Shown here in pieces: positions 33,688-41,972 of a stretch of 63,887 nucleotides of DNA. The stretch's first letter is position 1. Each line of letters opens with the position of its first letter. Under the pieces are notes generated by a model. It had not been told where the DNA came from. It was given only the letters and a program-made list of their open reading frames with translations, and searched no databases. The position numbers and the translations under genes were made by a program. Source of the stretch: Raineyella sp964528755 (GTDB lineage: Bacteria > Actinomycetota > Actinomycetes > Propionibacteriales > Propionibacteriaceae); the NCBI GenBank assembly GCA_964528755.1, contig CAZGWN010000006.1, positions 1 through 63,887 of the forward strand, given 5' to 3'.

Positions 33688-33819
33688 GTTATGGAAGGGT
33701 CACGAACGGATCACCGAAGATGTCTGGGCAGACGTCATCCGGCGGCTCGGCGGTGACCCCGCTCGATGGATACCGTGGTGCCACGTCCATGCACAGGGAC
33801 CCAGTCACCAGGAGTGAAC

Positions 33820-34347
33820 ATGAGCACTGTCGACGAGATTCTCACCCGCATCCCCCTCGATCAGGTCGCCCGTACGATCGGCGTCGACCCACAGACCGCC
33901 GAGAAGGCCGTGCGCGCCGCCCTACCGGCGCTGCTGCGAGGGGCACAGAACGACAATACCGGTACGGCCGCCGCCTCCCTGCCGGGACTGGACGCGCTGA
34001 CCGGGCTGTTCGGCCGCGACCGGATCAATGTGGACGAGGCCGCCCAGAATGCCGACGCAGCACGTGCCGGGGTGGGCGAGGAGTACGACAAGGCGGCCGA
34101 CGACGTCCGGCGCGAGGCGGGCCTGGACAAGGACAAGACCGGCAGGCTGCTCAAGATCCTGATCCCGATCGTGGTCGGGTTCGTCGCCTGGCGCGCCATC
34201 AAGAAGCACAAGGAGAACGCCGCAGCCGAGGACCAGCGCCGGGCGAACGACCCGAACTACGTGCCGCGCGGGGAGTTCCGCGAAGGCTCGGTCCTCGACC
34301 GGATCCGCGACGCCATCGTCGGGGACGACAAGCCCGGGGACAAGTAG
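33820..34347 (+). CDS. DUF937 family protein
   Basis: The 175-residue protein begins with a DUF937-like helical block (VDEILTRIPLDQVARTIGVD, then AVRAALPALLRGAQ). A hydrophobic helix near residue 110 (LLKILIPIVVGFVAWRAI) looks membrane-embedded, and a charged tail follows. ATG 33820 follows GGAG at 8 bases. DUF937 proteins are abundant in bacteria; no biochemical role is established that I know of. Monocistronic, ending in a shared terminator. Confidence 0.78.
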   Translation: MSTVDEILTRIPLDQVARTIGVDPQTAEKAVRAALPALLRGAQNDNTGTAAASLPGLDALTGLFGRDRINVDEAAQNADAARAGVGEEYDKAADDVRREAGLDKDKTGRLLKILIPIVVGFVAWRAIKKHKENAAAEDQRRANDPNYVPRGEFREGSVLDRIRDAIVGDDKPGDK

Positions 34348-34349
34348 TC

Positions 34350-34398
34350 GTCAACGGGGGGATCCCTCACCCCTCGGCGGAGGGATCCTCCCGTTGAC
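34350..34398. terminator. Bidirectional terminator between DUF937 gene and AI-2E transporter
   Basis: A 19-bp stem with one mismatch (GTCAACGGGGGGATCCCTC against GAGGGATCCTCCCGTTGAC) has an 11-base loop. It covers the end of the AI-2E transporter gene and the short gap to the converging DUF937 gene. Confidence 0.75.
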
Positions 34399-35611
34399 CT
34401 TGTCCCGACGGGGACCCGGACGGGGCGTCGGCCGGGGTGCCGGCCGGCTCGGCGTGGTCCGGCGAGGACCCCTTCGACTCGTCCGACCACGGAATCCACC
34501 GTGGGAACGATGCCATGTGGGGCACCTGTGGCCAGTGCGGTCGTACCGGCGGCTCCTCGGCGTCCTTCGACCGCAGGAAGATGTTCACCCACTGCAGTCG
34601 CGGACTGGAGTCGATCAGCAGTGACTTGCTGAACAGCGTCAGCGGCACCGCGAGGATCGACCCCAGCGGGCCCACCACGGCGGTCCAGAACACCAGGGAG
34701 ACGAACGTCACCGTGGTGTTGAGGCCCACCGCGTCGCCGGTGTACTTGGGCTGGATGATCGCCTGGATGACGAAGTTCAGCACCGAGTAGGCGATGATCA
34801 CGATCAGCGCCTCGACCGGCCCACCGACCAACAGCGCGAGAATGGCGGGTGGAATCACGCCGACGATGAAGCCGACGTTGGGGATGTAGTTCGTCACCCA
34901 GGAGAACAACCCCCACACGAACGGCAGCGGCACGCCGAGGGCCATCAGCACGATCGTGTCGAGCACGGCCACGATGAGGCCGAACAGCGTGTTCACCAGC
35001 CAGTAGCGCCGCACCCGGGAGGCGAAGTCCCCCATGGCCGCGGCCAGGTACGGCTGATAGCGCCGCAACTGCGACAGCCGACCGTCCATCGTGGTGGAGT
35101 CCACGAGCAGGAAGGCGAGCGCCATGACGAGGATGAAGATGATCGTGCCGGTGGACGACAGACTGGTCGCCAACCCCTGCAGGACCGAGACGATCCGATT
35201 GAAGTCGACCTGGGCCAACAGCAGATCCGCATTCGACGTGTCGACCCCGCGCTGGGCCAGCCAGACGAGAGTCTCCCGATACATCGTGTTGAAGTTCTCC
35301 GCGTAGTGCGGAACGATCTGCACGAGCTGCTGCACCGACACGACAAAGCCGGCGGTGATTGCCAGCAGCAAGGCGTAGAGCAGCACCAGGACGAGGATGC
35401 TGGCCAGCCAGGCGGGCACGTGCCAGCGGGTGAGTTGCTGGCGCAGCGGCACCACGGTGAGCACCAGGGTCAGAGCGAAGAACGTCGGCGTGGCGATGCC
35501 CGCGATGTAGTGCAGTCCGATGGCCACCACGACGAAGGCCGCCCCGATGAGCACGAGCGAGATCCCCATCGGCACCGTGGGAAGCTCGCGATCCGGCTTT
35601 TCCACCTCCAT
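34367..35611 (-). CDS. AI-2E family transporter
   Basis: The 414-residue membrane protein has the eight-segment pattern of the AI-2E (PerM/TqsA) family. Blocks include VVPLRQQLTRWHVPAWLASILVL near residue 50 and VWGLFSWVTNYIPNVGFIVGVIPPAILAL near residue 232. The C-terminal 70 residues are Pro/Ser-rich and presumably cytoplasmic. Members export small molecules or act in sodium/proton exchange; the autoinducer-2 name need not apply. It converges on the DUF937 gene. Confidence 0.85.
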   Translation of the reverse strand: MEVEKPDRELPTVPMGISLVLIGAAFVVVAIGLHYIAGIATPTFFALTLVLTVVPLRQQLTRWHVPAWLASILVLVLLYALLLAITAGFVVSVQQLVQIVPHYAENFNTMYRETLVWLAQRGVDTSNADLLLAQVDFNRIVSVLQGLATSLSSTGTIIFILVMALAFLLVDSTTMDGRLSQLRRYQPYLAAAMGDFASRVRRYWLVNTLFGLIVAVLDTIVLMALGVPLPFVWGLFSWVTNYIPNVGFIVGVIPPAILALLVGGPVEALIVIIAYSVLNFVIQAIIQPKYTGDAVGLNTTVTFVSLVFWTAVVGPLGSILAVPLTLFSKSLLIDSSPRLQWVNIFLRSKDAEEPPVRPHWPQVPHMASFPRWIPWSDESKGSSPDHAEPAGTPADAPSGSPSGQGQREDPSAEG

Positions 35612-35701
35612 CGCGTCCCACCCTCCCGTGCCGGACTGCCCGCCCGTTGGTCGGCGGGGTCCCGGCGTCGACGACTTCCTGGCAGAAGTCTAGGAGGGCC
35701 C

Positions 35702-36640
35702 TCAGACGGTTTCGCGGACCGCCAAGGTCTGTCCCACACCGGCGATGGCGTCCATGGTCTCCATCACGCCCGGGACGTTCACCAGCGCCTTGGTCGTCAC
35801 CACCGACACCCTCCGGTACCGCTTCTGGGACAGCGGCTTGACCACGAGGTCGGGCTGCGGGCGGGTCGCCTGCATCATCAGTTCGGGCAGCAGCGCCACC
35901 CCGAGGCCGGCCGCTGCCAGCCCCTGGAGTGCGATGTAGTCGTCGGTCTCGTACGTGATGTCGGGAGTGAATCCGGCCACCGAGCAGACGTCGACGAGGT
36001 TGCCCTGACAGGACGGACAACCGGAGATCCACCGGGCCTCTGCCAGATCGCTGACGTCGATCTCGGTGTTGTCGGCCAGCGGGTGATCGGCCGGCATGGC
36101 GAGCCAGATGTGCTCCTCCATCACGGTCTGCCAGATCTCGTCCGGGTCGTGGACGATGTCGGGGCGCCTCAGGGTCATCCCCTCGGAGTGGTACTCGTAC
36201 ACCAGCGCCACCTCACAGTCGCCCTTGCGGAGCAGGTCGAGCGATGGTTCCGTCTCGGCCTCTCCCAGGCGGAAGGTGAGGCCGGGGTGCTCCGCGGCCA
36301 TCCGCGCGAGCGCCTTCGGGAGCAGGGATGCCGCACCGGAGGCGAACGCGCTGATCCGGATCTCGCCGCCATGCAGCCCGGCGATCGCCGAGATCTCCGA
36401 CTCGGCCCGCGACAGCGCCGGCAGCACGTGGGTCGAGTGCCGCAACAGCACCCGCCCCGCGGAGGTCAGGGTGACCCCGCGCGACTGTTTGGTCACCAGC
36501 GGGGTGCCCAGGTCTCGTTCGAGACGCTGCATCTGTTGGGTGATGGCAGGCTGGGACAGGCCCAGTTCCCGTGCGGCACCCGAGAACGTCCCGTGCCGGT
36601 CGATGGCGGCGATCAGCCGAAGGTGCTTGACCTCAATCAT
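35702..36640 (-). CDS. LysR-family regulator
   Basis: The 312-residue LysR-type regulator has an N-terminal winged helix (LRLIAAIDRHGTFSGAARELGLSQPAITQQM, LERDLGTPLV) and a C-terminal effector-binding domain with ISGCPSCQGNLVDVCSVAGF, a cysteine-containing loop that may respond to redox or to a ligand. It stands alone between the AI-2E transporter (same strand, 90 bases) and a divergent lipoprotein gene. Target unknown. Confidence 0.85.
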   Translation of the reverse strand: MIEVKHLRLIAAIDRHGTFSGAARELGLSQPAITQQMQRLERDLGTPLVTKQSRGVTLTSAGRVLLRHSTHVLPALSRAESEISAIAGLHGGEIRISAFASGAASLLPKALARMAAEHPGLTFRLGEAETEPSLDLLRKGDCEVALVYEYHSEGMTLRRPDIVHDPDEIWQTVMEEHIWLAMPADHPLADNTEIDVSDLAEARWISGCPSCQGNLVDVCSVAGFTPDITYETDDYIALQGLAAAGLGVALLPELMMQATRPQPDLVVKPLSQKRYRRVSVVTTKALVNVPGVMETMDAIAGVGQTLAVRETV

Positions 36641-36717
36641 TCCTCTATGATACGTGATTCATCTTCGACAATCCATAAGTCGTGTCAATATGCCGTGTGC
36701 TCGGCTACGGTCGCCTC

Positions 36718-37350
36718 ATGCGACGTAGCGCCTTCCCCTCCCGCGGCCGGCCGATCCACGTACTCCTGTCGTTGTGCCTGGTCCCGCTGGTGATGTCGTG
36801 TTCCCCGTCGGCCGGGCCGGGCCCGGGCGACGGCGCGTCGTCCCCGGCTTCCGGCGGTACGGCCGCCCCCACGCCCACCGCCGCAGCAACCACGCCGCAG
36901 CCCGACCTCACCAGCGCACCGACCACCCCGCCGGCGGGCGAGGAGATCGCGCTGGACCGGTCCGCCGACTTCGGGGACGGGCTGGTCATCGAGGTGGACA
37001 ACGTGCGGGCCGGCGCCGCCGGGTCGGAGATCTCCGGCGCGGAGGGCACAGACGGGTCGATCGTCACCGCCGACATCGTGGTGGCCAACGACACGGGCAG
37101 CGACTTCCCTGCCGACGCCGCCGTGATCCAGGGCTACTACCGCGGCAATGTCGGTGCCGTCCTGGTGTCGGATTCGTCTGGCATTCTGGGTCTCGGATTC
37201 GCCGAAGCGATACCGTCGGGGGAGCAACACCGGACCGCGGTCGGATTCGCCGTACCGGCGCCCGACGTCGGTGACGTGACGATCGTGGTCGATCCGCGCG
37301 ACGGCGTGCACGATCCGGTCCAGTTCCGCGGTGCGGCCGACCGTGGTTGA
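36718..37350 (+). CDS. Putative lipoprotein with DUF4352-like beta domain
   Basis: The 210-residue product has a basic N-terminus, a hydrophobic stretch and a lipobox-like LVMSC (Cys about residue 22). A long Pro/Thr/Ala/Ser-rich linker follows (about residues 25-75). A C-terminal beta-rich domain (LVIEVDNVRAGAAGSEI, SIVTADIVVANDTGSDFPAD) resembles immunoglobulin-like DUF4352 proteins. It is probably anchored on the outer face of the membrane. Divergent from the LysR gene; function unknown. Confidence 0.68.
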   Translation: MRRSAFPSRGRPIHVLLSLCLVPLVMSCSPSAGPGPGDGASSPASGGTAAPTPTAAATTPQPDLTSAPTTPPAGEEIALDRSADFGDGLVIEVDNVRAGAAGSEISGAEGTDGSIVTADIVVANDTGSDFPADAAVIQGYYRGNVGAVLVSDSSGILGLGFAEAIPSGEQHRTAVGFAVPAPDVGDVTIVVDPRDGVHDPVQFRGAADRG

Positions 37351-37422
37351 CACCGGCCCGCGGGCGGAGCCGGACGCATCGGCACCCGGCCACGACCGAG
37401 CGGGCCACAGGCAAGGAGAGAC

Positions 37423-38412
37423 ATGACCGCACGAGCCGCCCACGCCGTCGAGGAGAAACGTCCGCGTCGGCCCCGTCCGCTGCTGATCGCGCTCGGATCG
37501 TTGCTGGCCGTGCTCCTGGTCATCGCCGGCGCCGCCGGCCTCTATCTGCAGGCCATCCGACACAGTTTCAACGACAACGTCACGCGTGGCGACTCCATGC
37601 CGACGTACGCGGGCCGGCCCACTCCCGCCGGGGACGCCCTCAACTACGTCCTGATGGGCACCGACACCCGGGACGCCGAGGTCGAGCGAGGCCGCAGCGA
37701 CGCCCTCATGCTCGTCCACGTCGACGCCGACCGGCGCAACATCTACATCGTCTCCTACCCGCGCGACATGTGGGTCGAGATCCCCGACCACGGCAAGGCC
37801 AAGATCAACGCCGCGTACTCCTGGGGAGGCCTACCCCTGACCGTACGGACCATGGAGCTGCTCAACGACGTGCCGGTCGACCACATCGCCATGATCGACT
37901 TCGAGGGTTTCCAGGACCTGACATCGGAGCTCGGTGGCGTCACCGTCGTCAACCCGCACGAATCCACGAACGGCCCGTTCCACTATCCGGCCGGCGAGAT
38001 CACCCTGGAGGGTGAGCAGGCCCTGATGTACGTACGGGAGCGCTACGACCTGCCCAACGGCGACTTCGACCGGGCCGAGCGGCAGCGGACCGTCGTGCAG
38101 GCGATCCTGAAGAAGATGGCCGAGCCGGAGACCCTGGCCAATCCGGCCCGGTTCACCCAGGTGGTGGGAACCTTCTCCAAGTACCTCACCGTCGACGCGG
38201 GGCTGACCGACCAGGTGATCACCGAGACCGTCACCGGTCTGCGGGTGTCGCCGAACTCGATCCACATCCTCCAGGCGCCCATCGCCGGGACCGGACGGTC
38301 CTCCGACGGTCAGGCCATCGACCTGGTCGACGAGCAGGGCATGGTCGAGCTGCGCAAGGCGCTCCACGACGACACCATGGACCAGTACGTCAAGGAGCAC
38401 CCCAACGGGTGA
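37423..38412 (+). CDS. LytR-CpsA-Psr family protein
   Basis: The 329-residue protein has a short cytoplasmic N-terminus, one transmembrane helix (about residues 20-42) and an LCP domain with NYVLMGTDTRD, RSDALMLVHVDADRRNIYIVSYPRD and ALMYVRERYDLPNGDFDRAERQ. The conserved Arg and Asp residues that bind polyprenyl phosphate are present. LCP enzymes transfer glycopolymers (teichoic acid, capsule or arabinogalactan) from lipid carriers to peptidoglycan. It precedes trxB by 28 bases on the same strand. Confidence 0.9.
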   Translation: MTARAAHAVEEKRPRRPRPLLIALGSLLAVLLVIAGAAGLYLQAIRHSFNDNVTRGDSMPTYAGRPTPAGDALNYVLMGTDTRDAEVERGRSDALMLVHVDADRRNIYIVSYPRDMWVEIPDHGKAKINAAYSWGGLPLTVRTMELLNDVPVDHIAMIDFEGFQDLTSELGGVTVVNPHESTNGPFHYPAGEITLEGEQALMYVRERYDLPNGDFDRAERQRTVVQAILKKMAEPETLANPARFTQVVGTFSKYLTVDAGLTDQVITETVTGLRVSPNSIHILQAPIAGTGRSSDGQAIDLVDEQGMVELRKALHDDTMDQYVKEHPNG

Positions 38413-38440
38413 GGTTGCGGCGGCGAGGAATAATCAGCCC

Positions 38441-39376
38441 ATGAGCGACGTACACGACCTGATCATCATCGGCAGCGGACCCGCCGGGTACACGGCGGCG
38501 ATCTACGCCGCCCGGGCCCGGCTGTCGCCGCTGGTGATCGAGGGCGCGGTCGACGCCGGCGGCGCCCTCATGACGACCACCGAGGTGGAGAACTTCCCCG
38601 GTTTCCCCGAGGGGATCCAGGGTCCCGACCTGATGGACAAGATGCGCGCGCAGGCGGAGAAATTCGGCGCCACGTTCGTCACCGAGGACGTCGAGTCGGT
38701 CGACCTCACCGGCGAGATCAAGACGATGGTCGACTCCGCCGGTACCGAACACCGGGCCCGCGCGGTGATCCTCGCCACCGGATCGGGCTACCGCCACCTC
38801 GGGTTGCCCGACGAGCAACGGCTCTCCGGCCACGGGGTGTCCTGGTGCGCCACCTGCGACGGCTTCTTCTTCCGGGACCGCCCGATCGCGGTCGTCGGCG
38901 GCGGTGACTCGGCGATCGAGGAGGCGACGTTCCTGTCCCGGTTCGGGTCGTCGGTGACCATCATCCATCGCCGCGACAAGCTGCGTGCCTCGGCGATCAT
39001 GCAGCAGCGGGCCTTCGACGACCCCAAGATCGACTTCCGGTGGAACGCCCAGGTCGTCGCCATCAACGGCGCCGAGAAGGTCGAATCGGTCACCCTTGCC
39101 GACACCCGTACGGGCGAGCGGCAGGACTTCCCGGTCTCCGGGTTGTTCATCGCCATCGGCCACGATCCGCGATCGACCCTGTTCAGGGACCAGGTGGAAC
39201 TCGACGAGGGAGGCTACGTTCGGGTACGGGCCGGATCCACCGCCACCAATCTGGACGGGGTCTTCGCCTGCGGTGACCTGGTCGACCACACCTACCGGCA
39301 GGCGATCACGGCCGCGGGATCGGGGTGCTCGGCGGCTCTGGATGCCGAGCGGTGGCTGTCCGCCCGACCCCACTGA
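38441..39376 (+). CDS. trxB: Thioredoxin-disulfide reductase
   Basis: The 311-residue flavoprotein uses NADPH to reduce thioredoxin. It has FAD-binding GSGPAG (11-16), redox-active WCATCD with Cys136 and Cys139, NADPH-binding GGGDSA (153-158) and a C-terminal FAD motif with GVFACGDLVDHTYRQAITAAGSG. The reading frame ends inside a three-copy 15-bp repeat. In the +1 frame that repeat is open and leads directly to the thioredoxin Met, so a single +1 shift would fuse the two proteins. Confidence 0.95.
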   Translation: MSDVHDLIIIGSGPAGYTAAIYAARARLSPLVIEGAVDAGGALMTTTEVENFPGFPEGIQGPDLMDKMRAQAEKFGATFVTEDVESVDLTGEIKTMVDSAGTEHRARAVILATGSGYRHLGLPDEQRLSGHGVSWCATCDGFFFRDRPIAVVGGGDSAIEEATFLSRFGSSVTIIHRRDKLRASAIMQQRAFDDPKIDFRWNAQVVAINGAEKVESVTLADTRTGERQDFPVSGLFIAIGHDPRSTLFRDQVELDEGGYVRVRAGSTATNLDGVFACGDLVDHTYRQAITAAGSGCSAALDAERWLSARPH

Positions 39377-39408
39377 ACCCGACCCCACTGAACCCGACCC
39401 CACTGAAC
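39364..39408 (+). repeat. Three perfect 15-bp repeats at the trxB stop, encoding PDPTE in the +1 frame
   Basis: CCGACCCCACTGAAC is repeated three times without change (39364-39378, 39379-39393, 39394-39408). The trxB stop TGA is in the first copy. In the thioredoxin frame the region reads Pro-Asp-Pro-Thr-Glu four times, then Asp-Val-Pro-Ala-Pro and the trxA Met. Confidence 0.92.
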
Positions 39409-39437
39409 CCGACCCGACCGAGGACGTTCCCGCACCG

Positions 39438-39803
39438 ATGACCGACCAGGACCGCAGCGCTGCTCCGGGGGACCGGTCCGCCCTGGAGATGGTCTGTGAC
39501 GAGACCTTCACCACCAGGGTCCTCCACTGTGACGTGCCGGTCCTGGTCGACTACTCGGCCACCTGGTGTGCCCCCTGCCGGCAGATGGACCCCGTCCTCG
39601 CCGAGCTCGCCGCGCAGTGGGCGGGCCGGGTCCGCTTCGTCCGCCTCGACACCGACGCGAACACCCGTACGCCCGCCGAACAGGGCGTCCGTGGGATCCC
39701 GACCCTGCAGCTTTTCGTGGCCGGCCGGCCGGTTCGCCGCTTCCAGGGCTCGCGGACCAAGCAGGAACTCCAGGACGCCCTCCGCGAGGTGGTGGGGCAC
39801 TAG
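39438..39803 (+). CDS. trxA: Thioredoxin
   Basis: The 121-residue thioredoxin has the active site WCAPC at residues 43-47 and the cis-proline segment GIPTLQLFVAGRP. It is the substrate of the TrxB encoded just upstream and reduces protein disulfides. The ATG at 39438 has no well-placed ribosome-binding site (an AGGA lies 13 bases away). Translation may depend on coupling to trxB or on a frameshift through the repeat. The first about 15 residues are a polar extension. Confidence 0.92.
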   Translation: MTDQDRSAAPGDRSALEMVCDETFTTRVLHCDVPVLVDYSATWCAPCRQMDPVLAELAAQWAGRVRFVRLDTDANTRTPAEQGVRGIPTLQLFVAGRPVRRFQGSRTKQELQDALREVVGH

Positions 39804-39842
39804 AGTGTGCACAGCCCGTCCACAAACTCCCCGAGGAATGAC

Positions 39843-40403
39843 ATGAGCAGTTCACCGGCCCGCGCCGCCGGACCCGCGCAGGGACGGCCCGGTTCGCCCC
39901 AGCCGGCCCGACGCAGTACGTACGCGGTTGTGGTCGCCGCCGTCGTCGTCGTCCTCGGCCTGGTCGTCCTGGTCGGATGGCTCTCCTCGCGCGCCGGCTC
40001 CCTGGCGCCGTCCGCCAACCCGGCCACCCTGCCGCTCGCCCTGCCCACCACGGCCGGCACCTTCCAGCTCGACCCGAACGCCAAGCCCAGCCCCGCCGTC
40101 ATGCCGCTCGGCGAGGACCAGGCCCAGTCGATCACGGCCACCTACTACGAGGGCTCCGACCGGGCATTGCTCGTCATGGGTGTGCGACCGGTCGCCGACA
40201 GCAACGACCTGGTGGCCGAGCTCGACATCACGGCCGTCCGCCAGGTCGGTGACGGGCTGTGCGGGCGCTATCCGACCGGACAGGACGTCTGCGTCGTCCG
40301 CAGCAGCAATGTCGGCGTGGTCGGGGTCGGGCTCGCGAACCAGTCGTTGGAACAGGTTGTCGAGGAGAGCACCCTGATCGCCCAGGCCCTCGTGTCCCAG
40401 TAG
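39843..40403 (+). CDS. Membrane-anchored protein of unknown function
   Basis: The 186-residue product has a polar Ala/Gly/Pro-rich N-terminus, one transmembrane helix (about residues 28-49, YAVVVAAVVVVLGLVVLVGW) and an extracytoplasmic domain of about 125 residues. That domain contains two cysteines (GLCGRYPTGQDVCVV) that could form a disulfide. GAGGA lies before the ATG. It follows trxA by 39 bases and may be co-transcribed. No family recognised. Confidence 0.65.
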   Translation: MSSSPARAAGPAQGRPGSPQPARRSTYAVVVAAVVVVLGLVVLVGWLSSRAGSLAPSANPATLPLALPTTAGTFQLDPNAKPSPAVMPLGEDQAQSITATYYEGSDRALLVMGVRPVADSNDLVAELDITAVRQVGDGLCGRYPTGQDVCVVRSSNVGVVGVGLANQSLEQVVEESTLIAQALVSQ

Positions 40404-40422
40404 GGGCCGGGTCGGCCCCTAC
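40400..40422 (+). terminator. Hairpin terminator downstream of the membrane-anchored protein
   Basis: GTAGGGGCC and GGCCCCTAC form a perfect 9-bp stem with a 5-base loop, beginning in the stop codon of the gene. The next gene is on the other strand, so it may work in both directions. Confidence 0.6.
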
Positions 40423-40448
40423 CGGATCGCGGGCCCGGGTCGGACCGC

Positions 40449-41207
40449 TCAGCGCCCCCGGTACGTCTCCGGTCGGTACGTCTCCAGCCTGCGGGAACCG
40501 GCGAGCCGGCCCAGGATGGTGAGCGGACGCGGGGATGCCGCGAAGACCTCCCGGGCCAGTGCCTCGGCCCTCCCGACCGCCTCCGCATCGGCGGCCGAGG
40601 CGGCGAAGAGGTGGCCCGAGTCGGGCAGGAACACGACCGCGGGCTCCTCGAACACTCCCAGCGCCATCTTCAGCACGGTCGGATAGAACGCCCAGGCCGC
40701 GGCGGTCCAGTCGTCCGACTCCAGTCCGACCACCCCGTCGGCGTACCCCACGGGCACGAACGGCCGCTCGGCGAACCCGCCCCGTACGGCCGCGTACACC
40801 GGATCGGCCGCCACCTCCCACGCGGACAGGTCGGCGTATCCGAGATAGCCCTCGCCACGCCCGATGGCCTCGCGCAACCCGTCGCCGACCGACCGGGACA
40901 CCATCCACCCGGGCACGTCGTCCCCGACCACCGTCGGGGCGAACTCCTCGACCGGCACGACGTCCGGCACGTCGCCATGGCCCATCAGCATCGTGTGGGT
41001 CCAGCGGCGTACGGACTCGTCGGAGAGATCCCCGGAAGCGGCGATGCCGCCGACATCCAGCACCCGGAAGCCACCGTGCCGGTACGTCACCCTCAACTGG
41101 GAGCTGCTCAGTGGGCCCACCTGGGCACCGATCCGGCCCGCGTCCCGGAGCAGCCGGCGGACCTCCTCGGCCACGCGGTCCCGGATCACCTCGACATCGA
41201 CGCTCAT
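40449..41207 (-). CDS. Conserved-looking protein of unknown function
   Basis: The 252-residue soluble product begins with an acidic helix (VIRDRVAEEVRRLLRDAG). The rest is mixed alpha/beta with motifs such as GYLGYADLSAWEVAADPVY and PFVPVGYADGVVGLESDDW, ending in a short repeat LETYRPETYRGR. Codon use is typical of neighbouring genes, so it is very probably real, but I do not recognise the family. It lies between two convergent or divergent units with its own terminator on the 3' side. Confidence 0.6.
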   Translation of the reverse strand: MSVDVEVIRDRVAEEVRRLLRDAGRIGAQVGPLSSSQLRVTYRHGGFRVLDVGGIAASGDLSDESVRRWTHTMLMGHGDVPDVVPVEEFAPTVVGDDVPGWMVSRSVGDGLREAIGRGEGYLGYADLSAWEVAADPVYAAVRGGFAERPFVPVGYADGVVGLESDDWTAAAWAFYPTVLKMALGVFEEPAVVFLPDSGHLFAASAADAEAVGRAEALAREVFAASPRPLTILGRLAGSRRLETYRPETYRGR

Positions 41208-41290
41208 GGGGTCAGCCTATCGATGGTCGTGGCGCGCCCCGGGGAGTGGCGGCGCTCCTGACCGCCGGAGGGCACGTGCGGCGCCGTGCG

Positions 41291-41902
41291 TCACGGGGTC
41301 CGTTCCCGTGAAGCGGGTTCGGGACCGGGCGCCGGGCGCCCGACCAGCCGCCGGATCTCCTCCTGGACCGCGTGCAGATCGGGCCACCACGCCCGGGTGG
41401 CGTGCAGGTCCATCCGCATCCGCAACTGCAGCGGGTCGTCACGGACGATCCGGAAGCCTCGGGAGGCGAGCCAGCCGGCCGGAGGCGCGGTGCAGGTGGC
41501 GCCCACCCGTGAGGCCCGGACCTCGATCCCGGCCACCCGGCGCCGGACCAGGAGCCCGGCGAGGTGTTCGATCATCCGCCGGCCGACCCGCTCGTGCCGG
41601 TGGTCCGGGGCGATGTACAGGTGAAGGATCACCGCCGCGTCGGGGCTCACCCCACCGGAGGCGTACGGCCCGCGTACCGGTACGTGCAACGGCGGCGAGA
41701 TGAGGATCTGCCCGACGGTCTCGGCGCCGATCCGGGCCCGGACCCCGCAGAAGCCGAAGGTCTGGGCAGCGGCCACCACCCACGCCTCCCCGGTGCCGGG
41801 CGGGACGTCGTGCCGCAGCGGGCACACGTCGCACACCGTCAGCAGGTGTGGCAGATCCCCCGGCTGGACCGGTTCCACTCGCACGCTCTGCACAGCAGTC
41901 AT
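41291..41902 (-). CDS. GNAT-family acetyltransferase
   Basis: The 203-residue product, counted from ATG 41902 with GGAGG eight bases upstream, has the GNAT core: VILHLYIAPDHRHERVGRRMIEHLAGLLVRR (acetyl-CoA-binding R/Q-x-x-G-x-G/A-like loop as RHERVGRRM) and a conserved LASRGFRIVRDDP strand near the C-terminus. The acetyl acceptor is unknown. It is divergent from the aminotransferase gene; a GNAT gene near parAB is also found in other actinomycetes. Confidence 0.72.
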   Translation of the reverse strand: MTAVQSVRVEPVQPGDLPHLLTVCDVCPLRHDVPPGTGEAWVVAAAQTFGFCGVRARIGAETVGQILISPPLHVPVRGPYASGGVSPDAAVILHLYIAPDHRHERVGRRMIEHLAGLLVRRRVAGIEVRASRVGATCTAPPAGWLASRGFRIVRDDPLQLRMRMDLHATRAWWPDLHAVQEEIRRLVGRPAPGPEPASRERTP

Positions 41903-41972
41903 CCTCCACACCTCCGGCACGACGATCTTATGTTCGGGGTCCGAGCCGGACCGGGGTGGCACACTGGGCCGG

